NCBI GenBank assembly: GCA_001189275.1 | Contig: CP012158.1 | Coordinates: 868,001-932,000, forward strand | Direction of reading: 5' to 3' | From: Pyrobaculum sp. WP30 | GTDB taxonomy: Archaea; Thermoproteota; Thermoprotei; Thermoproteales; Thermoproteaceae | Length of the DNA: 64,000 bases | Shown: positions 36,464 through 45,732 of the stretch, piece by piece | How the letters are laid out: every line of letters begins with the position of its first letter | Position numbering within the stretch: position 1 is the stretch's first letter | Translations under genes and position numbers: made by a program | Notes under the pieces: model-generated | The model's input: only the letters and a program-made list of their open reading frames with translations | Told to the model about the DNA's origin: nothing | Database searches by the model: none

Positions 36464-37345
36464 CTAGAAATGGTAGTAGTACAGCTTCAACAGAGCCAGC
36501 CTACAACCCTCGCTGTTTAAGTCGCCGCAGTTCTCGTAGACAGCGCGGAAAAGCCGCCGAGCTAGGGGCTCTCCATACGCCATAGAGCCCCACAGGCCGT
36601 GTAGCCTAACTGCGTCGACCCTCCCCTCTACAGTTGCCAGCAACATGAAGGCGAGCTGTGCCGGAGAATATACAGACGCCAGAACTTCCGCTAAGGTTCT
36701 CTCATCCGCCTTATCCAGCAGAGGACGCGTCTCCGGCACTATTTTCTCTATAAATGATCTCAACAGCTTAGCTACTGTTTGATCGCATGCGGTAGCCGCC
36801 ACGATGATATTGCAGACCATGGCTACGAGTGGTTGGGTGTCGGATAATTCGTCGCATTCTTTAAGGGCTTCGTCTCTCTGCATACGGCCACCTAGCATCA
36901 ACAAAGCCGGCCGAAACATCGGTGAAAGCCGCGACCCAAACGCCTTCTCAACTTCTTCTAGCTTTGCCCCCTCCCCCACGCCGAAAATCCTAAGCATAAG
37001 CCGAGTAGCCACAGAGACCTCCGGGACGTAGTCCAGCAACCGCAGCTCTTTCAGCAGATCCTCACCCCCTTCCTATTGCTGGAGACCGCCAGATAGACCA
37101 GTCACTAGCTGAGTGTGCCAGATGCCATCTCAGTGATTGGTTCAGGCGTTCTTCCACTCCCTCCACAGGTCCCGGAACCCCTCTGCCGTCCTGAGAAGCT
37201 CTTCCCAGCTCTTTGTGGCGAGGACGCGGGCCCTAAGAGCAAGACTGCGGACGGTGAGGCAACCTCCCCATTGCTTCAGCGTTGCGTACGCATCTCCCGC
37301 TTTTTCGAACGTTTCTGCGACTTCTTCCTATCCTTCTTGTCTGAC
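36464..37345 (-). pseudogene. Detached 3' part of the second giant NTPase
   Basis: Two open pieces continue the 1185-aa gene in other frames. The first (37142-37345) reads EVAETFEKAGDAYATLKQ and then RSLALRARVLATKSWEELL. This aligns by eye with EATRLFNEAAEESREIGDY and RNLALRTEAIKGPLAGDDL of the 1599-aa protein. It ends at TGA 37142-37144. The second (36464-37072) reads EDLLKELRLLDYVPEV and ends AVYENCGDLNSEGCRLALLKLYYYHF, aligning with EAYRTCCDPNNEEFRRAVAKLFFYHV of the first protein. So the ancestral gene ran through to 36464 and has since taken a frameshift and stops. Confidence 0.65.
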
Positions 37346-40300
37346 ATACATACCTCGCTGGGGGCGGGACACTGTTCGTAGAGGGTCTGCACATGCTCCT
37401 TGATCTGTTTGATCAGTTTTACGGCGTCGTCTATGGAACCGAGGATTGTTATCCAATCTGCTAAGTCCGCGTCGCTTTTCATAATTCTTTTCAACTTCTC
37501 TGGATGGGCCGCCTCCAACAAGTTCTTCATGGTCTCGGTCTCCTTTATGAGGTCGCCTAAGTACTTCTGCACGTCGTCGCTGTGTAGCGCCGCGGCTAGC
37601 ACGTAAGCCCAAGCTATGGCGGCGAACAGACATTGCGCCGATAGGCCGCCCTCAGGCGCCGTCTCGCTGCAACGCTCTCTAATCTTGCTGTACAGCTGCC
37701 ACATATCTTCAACCGCCTCCTCCCAGCGATCCTCGATGTGTTGCGAGTATGTTCTCAGTAGGTTTGAGTAGGTGCGGATAGCCTCCACCAGAGGCCAGAG
37801 ACGCTCCGCCTCAAGGCGGTCTTTGAGTTGTTGCAAGGCGTCGTAGATGTACTCCACGGTTTCTGGATTCAGTCTCTCCAGCTCCGAAGCGGCGGCCAGC
37901 AGAGAAACGAATATATTTGGCGCCTTTTCGCCGAGCAACCTCAACACCGTCAAGATTGACAACACGAGTGCTGGACGAGCTATTCGTTTAACCGCGGCAG
38001 ACGCCACGCGTAATAGCAAGTCGGCTGTTTCTTCGTCTACTTCACCGACAGTAACCAAGACAGCAACCAACGCTGTCAGACCCAAGGCGTAGAGAGCCTC
38101 GGCCAATCTGACGCCTCTTTTTCTCCACTTCGCCAACAGCCCCTCTGCCGTTTCCCTAGCGGTTATTATGATCACGGGGGGTGCGAAGGGAGTAAGAACG
38201 CTAGACCTTTGTCTAATTCCTCGACTCTGCGAAAGATCTCTGACGTGCAGTGTCTCAACGCAATGCAAAAACAAAATTACATATATCAGAAACCACGGTA
38301 TCTTGCTGTCTATCACCAAATACTTATCCACGGCGCAGGGCTTCAAGGCGTCTCCCAAAGCCTCTACAACGTCCTTCGCCAACCGCTCCCTCTTAGGCAA
38401 CTTGGGATATCCAGCCAGCGCGTGGCCAGCGATGAAGGCTACCCTCTGCCAACAACCCTTACTCTCGTCGCCTCTGAAAACAGCGGCGAGCCTCCTGACG
38501 ATAAAGGCCAACAGAGCCGTCTCCAGTCCCCGTCTCTTCTCGGGAACGCCGATCTTGGCAAAGATTTTGTTGCACACCTTTAATGCCTCCTTGGAGATAC
38601 CGAGTTCGGCGGGGATCTTGCCGCCTTCTTCCAACACCTCGCGGCGGGCCCAGTCAAGCGCTTCTATCAAGTCGCGTAAGGCCTCTCTGTAGGGCTTCCT
38701 CGCTTCTTCGCCGTTTAGGCCGGCTATGTCTCTCAGCGTCTCTTCTATGAGGTCTTCATGCCTTTGAGCTAGCCATTTGGCTATGGGCTCCAGCTCGTCC
38801 TCCCTCAAGGACTCCAAGGCGACATCCTTCAGATCCTCCGGCTTTAAGAAACGCCAGACTCCGTTTTTTACCGCCTTTGTAACGTACGTCACGCCGACCG
38901 GCACCGGGCCGAAGCGGGCGTGGAGTAGGAGCGGCACCGCGGCCTTCCGAGCCAAGTCGCCGCTACCACGAAGCAACACCTGCCAGATGTAGTGGGCGAG
39001 AAAGAGCTTCGGCTCCTTCTTCGCCTCCTCCACAGACCTCTCCACGTCACCTGCATCACATCCGCGTTCCCTCAGCCAGAGGCCGGCGTATTTGGCCACC
39101 AGCGTGTATCCGCCGTCTAACTGCGCTATCTTCTCCGCCAGCTCTTTGAAGCTGTTGCCGCATCCGGAGTACCGCCTTACGACCTCGTGGAGGAACTCCA
39201 CGTCGTTTAAAACAGCCTTTACAACGTATTTCTCCAAAGCTTCTTTCGCCTCAGGCGGCAGGTCCCGGTACAGCTCATCAGGCAACACCACAAGCGTCTT
39301 GACGCCGCTCCCAGCCGCGCGGAGAGCCTCCTCCACCGCCCGCCTCACCCTTTCCTTTTCTTTCTCAGCCTCCTCTCCCACGGCGCGGGGCTCGTAATAC
39401 GCCGTGACTGGCACCGGGTCGTAGAGAAGTAGAAACCTCCTCCCCGTGTTCTTCTGCAGATTCTCCAGGACGGAGGCGAAGCCCGTCTTTACCTCCTCGG
39501 CGGAGACCACGGCGTCGGCCGCGCCGCGCCAAAGAGCAAGCCAAGCTACGTAGGCCGCCAGCGTGGACTTGCCAACGCCGTGCGGCCCCACCAAAACCAC
39601 CAACCCGTCCCTTCCCAGCCTCTCCAAAACCTCCCCCGCCAGCCTCCCGAAGGCGCCGCCGGTCACCACATCCACAACCACATCGCCCTGCCTCCCGGTT
39701 GCGCGCGTCTTCACCCTAGGCGCCCCGCCCTCCACCACGAAGTTGTGGTAGAGAAGCCCCGCCTCCACGTCGCCCACAAACGCCACCTTGACCCCGGCCA
39801 GAAGGCCGGAGACCTGCGTCTTAACCTCCTTTAGGGCGTCCTCTACCTTCTTAAACACGCCCTCCACCTCCCGCCTCACCACCTCCTCCAGCCTCTCTAG
39901 GTCTAGTCCAGCGGCTTTGTCTTTGGCTAAGGCGGCTAGGTTTTTCACCAAGGCCTTGAAGGTTTTGACGTCCATGCCCCACTCCAGCGCCACCTGATCA
40001 ACAACCGCCTCGAGGCGGTCGTCGTCTATATACGGCTCGGCCTCGAGGGCCCTCCTCACGAGCTTGGCGAAACCCGCGGCGACCTTATCACGCGGCTCCC
40101 TCCTCCCGGCGAAAAGCTCCAGGAGGCGGGTGGCGAAGTCCTCCAGTTGCCTCATGCCCACACCCACAGCTACCCCTAGCAACGCCGCGAGAGGTGCGGC
40201 GCCGGGGGCCACCAGCTGGAGGACCGCAGAGACGACGAGGGCTGGGGCAAGGAGCTCCATAGACAAGGCCGAGACGGCCTTGAAGGGAAACCTCCCGAGG

Positions 40301-40833
40301 GCCTCCCTAGCCGCGTCTCTAAGCCCCACGGCGCCTGGGCTTAGGGCTAGGAGGGCGTCTCTGCCTTTCTTGAGCTCTTCGGCCTCCCCCGGCCTTAGGA
40401 GCTTCGGCGAGATGCCCTCGCCGAGCCACTTGTGCTCCACCTCGGCCACCTGCAGCAGCTCCTTGTCGACGTCTTTAGCCGCCTCTTTGAAGTATTTGGG
40501 CATGTAGATCAGCTCGGCCCTCTTCCCCAGCCTCTCCTTCAGCTCCACAGCCTGGAAGGAGCTCTCCACAGCCACGACGACGCGTCCATCGGCGCCTCTC
40601 TCCAGCTCCTCGGCGCTGGGCAGATCCCCCACAGCCAAGCCCCTGGCCCTCAGCTCCTCAGCAAGCTTCGGATAGGCATAGGCCCCATCCACCACGCCCT
40701 CCCTCAAAAGCCCCTCCAAAATGTACCCGCGGGAGGAGCCCGGCGGCGCCAAAAGAAAGACGCCGGGGCGGCCCACAAGCCTCTTCACATGGGGGTAAGC
40801 CGCCTCCACCACACGCCCATAAAGTTCAGACAC
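37276..40833 (-). CDS. Second giant STAND-like NTPase, 3' end broken (1185 aa)
   Basis: Paralogue of the 1599-aa protein by architecture: N-terminal P-loop position (VFLLAPPGSSRGYIL, residues 24-38), hydrophobic hairpin (about 185-220), coiled coil, P-loop VGPHGVGKST (about 410-420), Walker B RRFLLLYDPVPV and long helical repeats. The first P-loop is degenerate: the Lys and Ser/Thr of GKS/T are gone (GSSRG). The frame stops at 37276 in a low-complexity basic tail (KKDRKKSQKRSKKREMRTQR) that is only a frameshift artefact; the true continuation is in the pieces at 36464-37345. G+C content is much higher than in the first copy. Probably no longer full-length. Confidence 0.65.
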   Translation of the reverse strand: MSELYGRVVEAAYPHVKRLVGRPGVFLLAPPGSSRGYILEGLLREGVVDGAYAYPKLAEELRARGLAVGDLPSAEELERGADGRVVVAVESSFQAVELKERLGKRAELIYMPKYFKEAAKDVDKELLQVAEVEHKWLGEGISPKLLRPGEAEELKKGRDALLALSPGAVGLRDAAREALGRFPFKAVSALSMELLAPALVVSAVLQLVAPGAAPLAALLGVAVGVGMRQLEDFATRLLELFAGRREPRDKVAAGFAKLVRRALEAEPYIDDDRLEAVVDQVALEWGMDVKTFKALVKNLAALAKDKAAGLDLERLEEVVRREVEGVFKKVEDALKEVKTQVSGLLAGVKVAFVGDVEAGLLYHNFVVEGGAPRVKTRATGRQGDVVVDVVTGGAFGRLAGEVLERLGRDGLVVLVGPHGVGKSTLAAYVAWLALWRGAADAVVSAEEVKTGFASVLENLQKNTGRRFLLLYDPVPVTAYYEPRAVGEEAEKEKERVRRAVEEALRAAGSGVKTLVVLPDELYRDLPPEAKEALEKYVVKAVLNDVEFLHEVVRRYSGCGNSFKELAEKIAQLDGGYTLVAKYAGLWLRERGCDAGDVERSVEEAKKEPKLFLAHYIWQVLLRGSGDLARKAAVPLLLHARFGPVPVGVTYVTKAVKNGVWRFLKPEDLKDVALESLREDELEPIAKWLAQRHEDLIEETLRDIAGLNGEEARKPYREALRDLIEALDWARREVLEEGGKIPAELGISKEALKVCNKIFAKIGVPEKRRGLETALLAFIVRRLAAVFRGDESKGCWQRVAFIAGHALAGYPKLPKRERLAKDVVEALGDALKPCAVDKYLVIDSKIPWFLIYVILFLHCVETLHVRDLSQSRGIRQRSSVLTPFAPPVIIITARETAEGLLAKWRKRGVRLAEALYALGLTALVAVLVTVGEVDEETADLLLRVASAAVKRIARPALVLSILTVLRLLGEKAPNIFVSLLAAASELERLNPETVEYIYDALQQLKDRLEAERLWPLVEAIRTYSNLLRTYSQHIEDRWEEAVEDMWQLYSKIRERCSETAPEGGLSAQCLFAAIAWAYVLAAALHSDDVQKYLGDLIKETETMKNLLEAAHPEKLKRIMKSDADLADWITILGSIDDAVKLIKQIKEHVQTLYEQCPAPSEVCMSDKKDRKKSQKRSKKREMRTQR

Positions 40834-41018
40834 AGACTAAATCATTCAGCATATAAATAAGTTGGTGGCAACTTATTGAGACCCGCAGAATTCATAGAAC
40901 AAGATTGGCTGATTTTAGGCCCAGAATAGCTAGTTGGAAGATGAAGATTTATAGCTAATGTTGAATTAATTTATATGCAGGGAAAAATAAGAAAAAGGAG
41001 ATGTGTTTCACACTAGCT

Positions 41019-41531
41019 TCAGTTAGTAAAAATAGTAGAAATAACAAAAACTTGTAAATCTTGTCTAATGTATTTTCGTAAAATCTTTATATAGTTGTTT
41101 TTGAATAAATTTTCAATCTCTTTAGGTTCATATGTCAATGCTTCTTTATGTTTTACACGATAAGTCTCCACTATCACATACCCTTTCGAAATTCTTACTA
41201 ACTCGCTGGCCACCTGGGGCCACTCTTGTTTGCTTTGTAGAAACATAAAGATATGTGTAAAGAGCACTGTATCGAACGCTTTTTGTCTTATCGGCATATG
41301 TGTTGGGTACGCTACTATATCAGGTCTTGTGTTGGGTGAAGCATCTACTCTCACTACAAATGCGCCGAGGTTTTCTAGATATTTTGAATTCCGCCATGTG
41401 GAACATCCAAAGTCGATGACACGTTGCAGTGGTTTTTCTACGGTTTCTAGTAGTAATCTCACACCTGTGCTCCTGGGCGCCTTAATTTTACACTTAGCGC
41501 AGTACTGTTCTCTAAGTATTCTGATGCGCAT
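41019..41531 (-). CDS. Class I SAM-dependent methyltransferase (small)
   Basis: 170 residues. The SAM motif VIDFGCSTWRNSKYLENLGAFVVRVD lies at about residues 38-63, followed by PIRQKAFDTVLFTHIFMF (motif IV region, near 80-97). An N-terminal CAKCK could be a small metal site. The ATG overlaps the 3' end of the next methyltransferase gene on the same strand by 20 bp, so they are co-expressed. Substrate unknown; close neighbours suggest DNA or a defence-linked small molecule. Its DNA is A+T-rich. Confidence 0.75.
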   Translation of the reverse strand: MRIRILREQYCAKCKIKAPRSTGVRLLLETVEKPLQRVIDFGCSTWRNSKYLENLGAFVVRVDASPNTRPDIVAYPTHMPIRQKAFDTVLFTHIFMFLQSKQEWPQVASELVRISKGYVIVETYRVKHKEALTYEPKEIENLFKNNYIKILRKYIRQDLQVFVISTIFTN

Positions 41532-42621
41532 ACCTTACTACTGCCTGGAATTGATTACGTCCGATTTTCCTTATGGCTTTCGGCTTTCCCAATCGAAGGA
41601 CTATTTCAAGAAAGTCGGCATAGCTATACCGCCTGAAGGCCGACACGGCGTTGTAGACCGAGACGGCTACTTCACGTCTCGAAATTCTCTTTACCTCATT
41701 TAACACCTTTTCTTCATCCTTCAGGAATGGCAGGACATTCCAGAAAATTGAGACATCTATGGCCTTGTCACGTATGGGAAGCGCATGGGCATCCGCCACA
41801 ACCTTGTCGATCAGGAGACCGTTTCCACGTTCTCTCAATACTTTTTCGTCAATATCTAGGAGCACGACATGACGGGCTCCATGCCTGATGCCGAAAGCCC
41901 CCTTTGTGCCATAGCCGCAACCAATATCTGCAACCACAGCATCACGGAAATCAACGAGATGGAGGAGTTGCGGTATCGAGTATCTGGCGACAAAGCCTCT
42001 GACTTTTCTTAATATGATAGCGTCTTGAGAATAAAAACTAGGCTTTATAAGAAATTCATTTGGTGTAATAAAACCAGTTTCAATATAGTAATAAAGATCT
42101 GCCCAATAATCCTCATTTCGTAACAACCTGCCCACATCACCTAGCTTTTCACTAAATGGTAGATTACGATGTAATTCAAAGAGCGAAGGATATAGCGTCC
42201 TGAGAAATGCTAGTGCCTCCTTGGCCTTTGATTCCGACATTTTTGCACATTTAGCTATATCGTATACATCGCCGCTACACCACTTCAATGAGTTATACAT
42301 TACAGCAATATTCCCAAAAAAAGCCTCTAAAATACTATAATTAGGTCCACGTTTGAAGTCCGCTCTCAATAGGCCAAGGTCTATATAACGCCGAAGAGGC
42401 GGCATACGGCGCTCATCCAATACACATGGCACTCTAAATTCCGATAATTTGCCTACTCCATTTCCTACTACAACGGCATATCTATCTGTCTTATAATTAA
42501 CGGTTTTATTTTTAGAAATAACATCAAGAATTTCACAAGAAACATCAAAACCTAGGAGAGGCAAGAAAAGCAAACGTACTGCTCCGACAGTTTTTTTGAT
42601 GTCTTGGACTACCAGATCCAT
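41512..42621 (-). CDS. SAM-dependent methyltransferase with long N-terminal region
   Basis: 369 residues from ATG 42621; a longer frame to 42669 would cross the divergent promoter. The C-terminal third is a class I fold: VVADIGCGYGTKGAFGIRHGARHVVLLDID near residues 225-255, then DAHALPIRDKAIDVSIFWNVLPF. The N-terminal 200 residues contain a helix-turn-helix-like stretch (VYDIAKCAKMSESKAKEALAFLRTLYP). It could methylate DNA or RNA at a site recognised by that part. Divergent from the DndC-like gene, sharing a TATA region. Confidence 0.75.
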   Translation of the reverse strand: MDLVVQDIKKTVGAVRLLFLPLLGFDVSCEILDVISKNKTVNYKTDRYAVVVGNGVGKLSEFRVPCVLDERRMPPLRRYIDLGLLRADFKRGPNYSILEAFFGNIAVMYNSLKWCSGDVYDIAKCAKMSESKAKEALAFLRTLYPSLFELHRNLPFSEKLGDVGRLLRNEDYWADLYYYIETGFITPNEFLIKPSFYSQDAIILRKVRGFVARYSIPQLLHLVDFRDAVVADIGCGYGTKGAFGIRHGARHVVLLDIDEKVLRERGNGLLIDKVVADAHALPIRDKAIDVSIFWNVLPFLKDEEKVLNEVKRISRREVAVSVYNAVSAFRRYSYADFLEIVLRLGKPKAIRKIGRNQFQAVVRYAHQNT

Positions 42622-42630
42622 AAGTACAAC

Positions 42631-42641
42631 TGATTTATAAT
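42631..42641. promoter_or_regulatory. Shared TATA element between methyltransferase and DndC-like genes
   Basis: TGATTTATAAT reads as a TATA-like box on both strands. The GTG start at 42659 is about 23 nt to the right and the ATG at 42621 about 15-20 nt to the left, so one short element may drive both leaderless mRNAs. Confidence 0.4.
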
Positions 42642-42658
42642 GAGCAGATTCCACACAT

Positions 42659-43840
42659 GTGCGAATCATTTTGGTTAAAAAACAGAACTTCCGAGACTTT
42701 TCCCCCTTTAGGGAGGCTGCTAAGAGGTATACACACTTAGTAGTTGCCTATTCCGGGGGGAAGGACTCCACGGCTACTGCGATCTACCTGTACCATTGGC
42801 TCAAGGAAGATCGGCCGAATATAGGAGTCTCCTTGCTCTATAACGATACTTTAAGCGAAGTAAACCCGCTGGAGAGCTGGGTGAGGAGCTTCATGTCGCA
42901 GTTTAGAGAAAAAGCCGGAAAATATGTTGAGGTGAAGACTAGGATTGCCAGACCTGAAGCTTTAAAGACTTTTTTCTGGCGGGTATATGTCAGGGGCTAC
43001 CCAGCGCCGACGTTTGTCTTTAGGTGGTGTGTCGACCATCTAAAGCTAGAACCTCTGTTGAAGGAGGTGAAAAATCTAAAGGGGGCTGTAGTCGTAACGG
43101 GCCAGCGCGATGAAGAGAGCGGCGCTCGGGCTGCATCTATGAAGAAAATGTACGGTAGCTGCCTGCCTGGGTCTTGTGCTGGAGCGTTTTTCGCAACCAA
43201 TGGCGAGGTGCCGAAGCTGGCCCCAATACGGTTCTGGACGACTAGAGATGTGTGGCACTTTTTGCTCTACGAACAAAGAGATTTCGACATCGAACCGCTG
43301 GTAAATCTCTATATGCTAGATAGAAATACTTTAACATCGGCTGGGGGGAGGTTTGGATGTTGGCATTGCACGCTTGTAAAGACGCATTCTGCACTTTTCT
43401 TCGGAGGTAAATTGTACGGATATGTAGAGGCTCTACGGCTGATATATAAGGTTGTGTCCGATATTAAAGATCTAAGAGTTCCCAAGACAGGAGGCTACAG
43501 TAAACTAGGCCCACTCACCCCGCTGGCGCGTTCGATTGTCTATAATCTCGTGCCTATAGTTGAAGAAAAGAGCGGACATAGATTCTATGGACTCGACGAG
43601 ACATCCATAGGCGGCGCAACGTTAAGGGAAATCTTCTATATCATACCTGAAGAGAAGGCAGATAGAATCGTCAGAAGTGTGGACGATACAAATAGATGGA
43701 TCGGCATGAGACATCTGAGAAATATAGAAAAGATATTATATCAACAAATTGAAGATAAAATTATCGAAAAAATGAAAGAGTACGACCATCTAAGCATAGT
43801 TATCCGCTTTGCAGAAGAACTTCTTAACCAACTTCGTTAA
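42659..43840 (+). CDS. DndC-like PP-loop (PAPS-reductase fold) enzyme
   Basis: 393 residues from GTG 42659. The PP-loop SGGKDS is at residues 32-37, followed by FRWCVDHLK (Cys 124), GQRDEESGARA (near 150), SCLPGSC (Cys 168 and 173) and GRFGCWHCTLV (Cys 234 and 237). This set, especially GCWHCT, is the DndC/SspD pattern: an ATP-pyrophosphatase with Fe-S-type cysteines that activates DNA for sulfur insertion in phosphorothioation systems. A related PAPS-reductase-like protein (BrxP) occurs in type 4 BREX. No DndA, DndD, DndE or PglZ is present, so the reaction here is uncertain. Converges with the nuclease gene (4-bp overlap). Confidence 0.75.
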   Translation: MRIILVKKQNFRDFSPFREAAKRYTHLVVAYSGGKDSTATAIYLYHWLKEDRPNIGVSLLYNDTLSEVNPLESWVRSFMSQFREKAGKYVEVKTRIARPEALKTFFWRVYVRGYPAPTFVFRWCVDHLKLEPLLKEVKNLKGAVVVTGQRDEESGARAASMKKMYGSCLPGSCAGAFFATNGEVPKLAPIRFWTTRDVWHFLLYEQRDFDIEPLVNLYMLDRNTLTSAGGRFGCWHCTLVKTHSALFFGGKLYGYVEALRLIYKVVSDIKDLRVPKTGGYSKLGPLTPLARSIVYNLVPIVEEKSGHRFYGLDETSIGGATLREIFYIIPEEKADRIVRSVDDTNRWIGMRHLRNIEKILYQQIEDKIIEKMKEYDHLSIVIRFAEELLNQLR

Positions 43841-45732
43841 GAAGCCGTTAGCACCTCTCTCCAAGCCTGCTCAACGGTCTTTCTGATCTGTTCAGCATCT
43901 TCCTGAGTCATGTCTTCTATTTTTGCTTTTTTAAGCATCATGTGTAGGCTATTTATTGTGGCTAGATCTATATGCGTTAAATCAGAGCCCACCTCCGATA
44001 CAAATACTTCATTGATACCGTAAAGCTTTCTGTATTCTTCGAAAATTCTAAACGGGAACCTTAAGTTAGCGCTTATGGGAGTAACAACGGCACAGACGCC
44101 TGGGCACTCATGCCCATAAATCTCTTCGCCTTTTAGCAATACTTGTTCTACCTTTGCGGTCAAGACCATGCCTAAGGTCGGTGTATATACATGTTCATCA
44201 GGCAAGGCGATTATTACAGGTTGTCTTTCTCTGAGGCCATAGATAGGTATGACTTCCTTCGTCGTTGGCGTCTCGCAAGGAAGATAGTCGCGTAACAACA
44301 ATAGAGCTTCTTTACCTATCGGTTTAACCATATAAACACCAACCCTTATTTCTCTATTGAAATCTATTTCTTCGAAATCTACCTCTATTACGCTACATCT
44401 ATGCTTATATCTTTGTGTATGTGGTGAAGTCTTTTTATGTCTCCGCACATTGAAATCACCATTAGTAACAGAAACTTGATACCACACGCCTTCTTTGAGA
44501 TCTTTCAGAAGAGTCTTCATTCCGCCAACCTTTTTTCCAATCTCGTAAAGAACCCTATAGGGAACGAGCGCGCTTTCTCTTTCCCTGTACACTATACCTC
44601 TAAATTTCCACATAAGTCTATCAATTAAATCCTTTTCCTTTGACCCAAAATAGAATCTACATTCATCTAATTTACTGTTTTCACTACTAAATGGACAAAT
44701 TTTACATTGCCAGAAATTTTGCTTTACAGGATTTCCACGAGACATACCAGGTGGTGTAAGCCTAAGAGCATTGTATTCGCCGCTACCAAGACGCACTTTG
44801 CACTGCTCTTGTAGGTCATAATACTTCAGCCCATCACCGCAACACAAAGTTCCGAAGTCGACCAATAGTGATGCCATGTATATAGCGATATCTACGACAT
44901 GGCGTAATCTTTTTCTAAGCTCTCCTATATCTACTTTAGATCGTACCGAGAGCGGCATGAGCGGATGGTCTGAGTAAATGCCGTTAGGCCTGATTATGGC
45001 GTAATAGATCTTTGTCTGATCCAAGTTGTCAGGTGCTATCGCTGTAAACACTTCTGACGGCTTATATCCAAGCCTCAGAGCCTCTAGAATGGCATAGGCG
45101 TAGAGCTGATACTTCTCCCGCTGATTGGGCGTATTGCCGGTAGTTTTCCAGTCTATCACAATAGCCTTTTTGGTGTCGGGATCCTCAATGATAACGTCTG
45201 GAGTGCCCCATATGTGAGTCTCGTAATCCAGTAATTGGAGCTCCACGTAGAATTTAATATTATTGTTAAGATTCATGGTGGTAGATATATTTTTATATAA
45301 TTTAGCAAAATTATTTAACATTAATAATGAATTGTTATATGTTTCCTTAGTAATTTCATCTATATAGCCTTCAGCTTTCTCTATGGCTATTTTCAAGATG
45401 TCCTCCATCTTTGGTGGGATATCTTCATTTCCGTTTCTCATATGTTTTGCCAATTCTAGTGTTGCCAGCGCTAATACTTTGTGTGCATCTGAGCCTTTGC
45501 CAGGTATGTTTTCTCGGATTAATGAGGCTCTTACTCCTAAAGTCGATAAAAGCCTCGCCGCATATGTACATACGGATCCCCAAGCAACTGCAGTGGCTCG
45601 AGTAATATGCCCCGTGATTTTTAATGAGTTTCGAAAGATATCGACACAAATCTCTTTATTTCCTTCGTCAACGTATTCATAACTCCTTAAATACTCCAGG
45701 TAATTATTTATAAAGTAATATTCGGCACTCAT
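43837..45732 (-). CDS. RecB/Cas4-type PD-(D/E)XK nuclease
   Basis: 631 residues. The nuclease core is GTPDVII (Asp 179), VIDWKTT (Asp 194, Lys 196) and QLYAYAI (Gln 209), the RecB motif set. A later Cys cluster (QCKVR, then CKICPF and ECRFY near residues 325-355) with one Cys before the group looks like the Fe-S seal of Cas4, AddB and Dna2. The C-terminal 250 residues are beta-rich and unassigned. It overlaps the SF1 helicase gene by 4 bp; together they look like Dna2 split into two chains, probably degrading invading or broken DNA ends. Confidence 0.75.
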   Translation of the reverse strand: MSAEYYFINNYLEYLRSYEYVDEGNKEICVDIFRNSLKITGHITRATAVAWGSVCTYAARLLSTLGVRASLIRENIPGKGSDAHKVLALATLELAKHMRNGNEDIPPKMEDILKIAIEKAEGYIDEITKETYNNSLLMLNNFAKLYKNISTTMNLNNNIKFYVELQLLDYETHIWGTPDVIIEDPDTKKAIVIDWKTTGNTPNQREKYQLYAYAILEALRLGYKPSEVFTAIAPDNLDQTKIYYAIIRPNGIYSDHPLMPLSVRSKVDIGELRKRLRHVVDIAIYMASLLVDFGTLCCGDGLKYYDLQEQCKVRLGSGEYNALRLTPPGMSRGNPVKQNFWQCKICPFSSENSKLDECRFYFGSKEKDLIDRLMWKFRGIVYRERESALVPYRVLYEIGKKVGGMKTLLKDLKEGVWYQVSVTNGDFNVRRHKKTSPHTQRYKHRCSVIEVDFEEIDFNREIRVGVYMVKPIGKEALLLLRDYLPCETPTTKEVIPIYGLRERQPVIIALPDEHVYTPTLGMVLTAKVEQVLLKGEEIYGHECPGVCAVVTPISANLRFPFRIFEEYRKLYGINEVFVSEVGSDLTHIDLATINSLHMMLKKAKIEDMTQEDAEQIRKTVEQAWREVLTAS

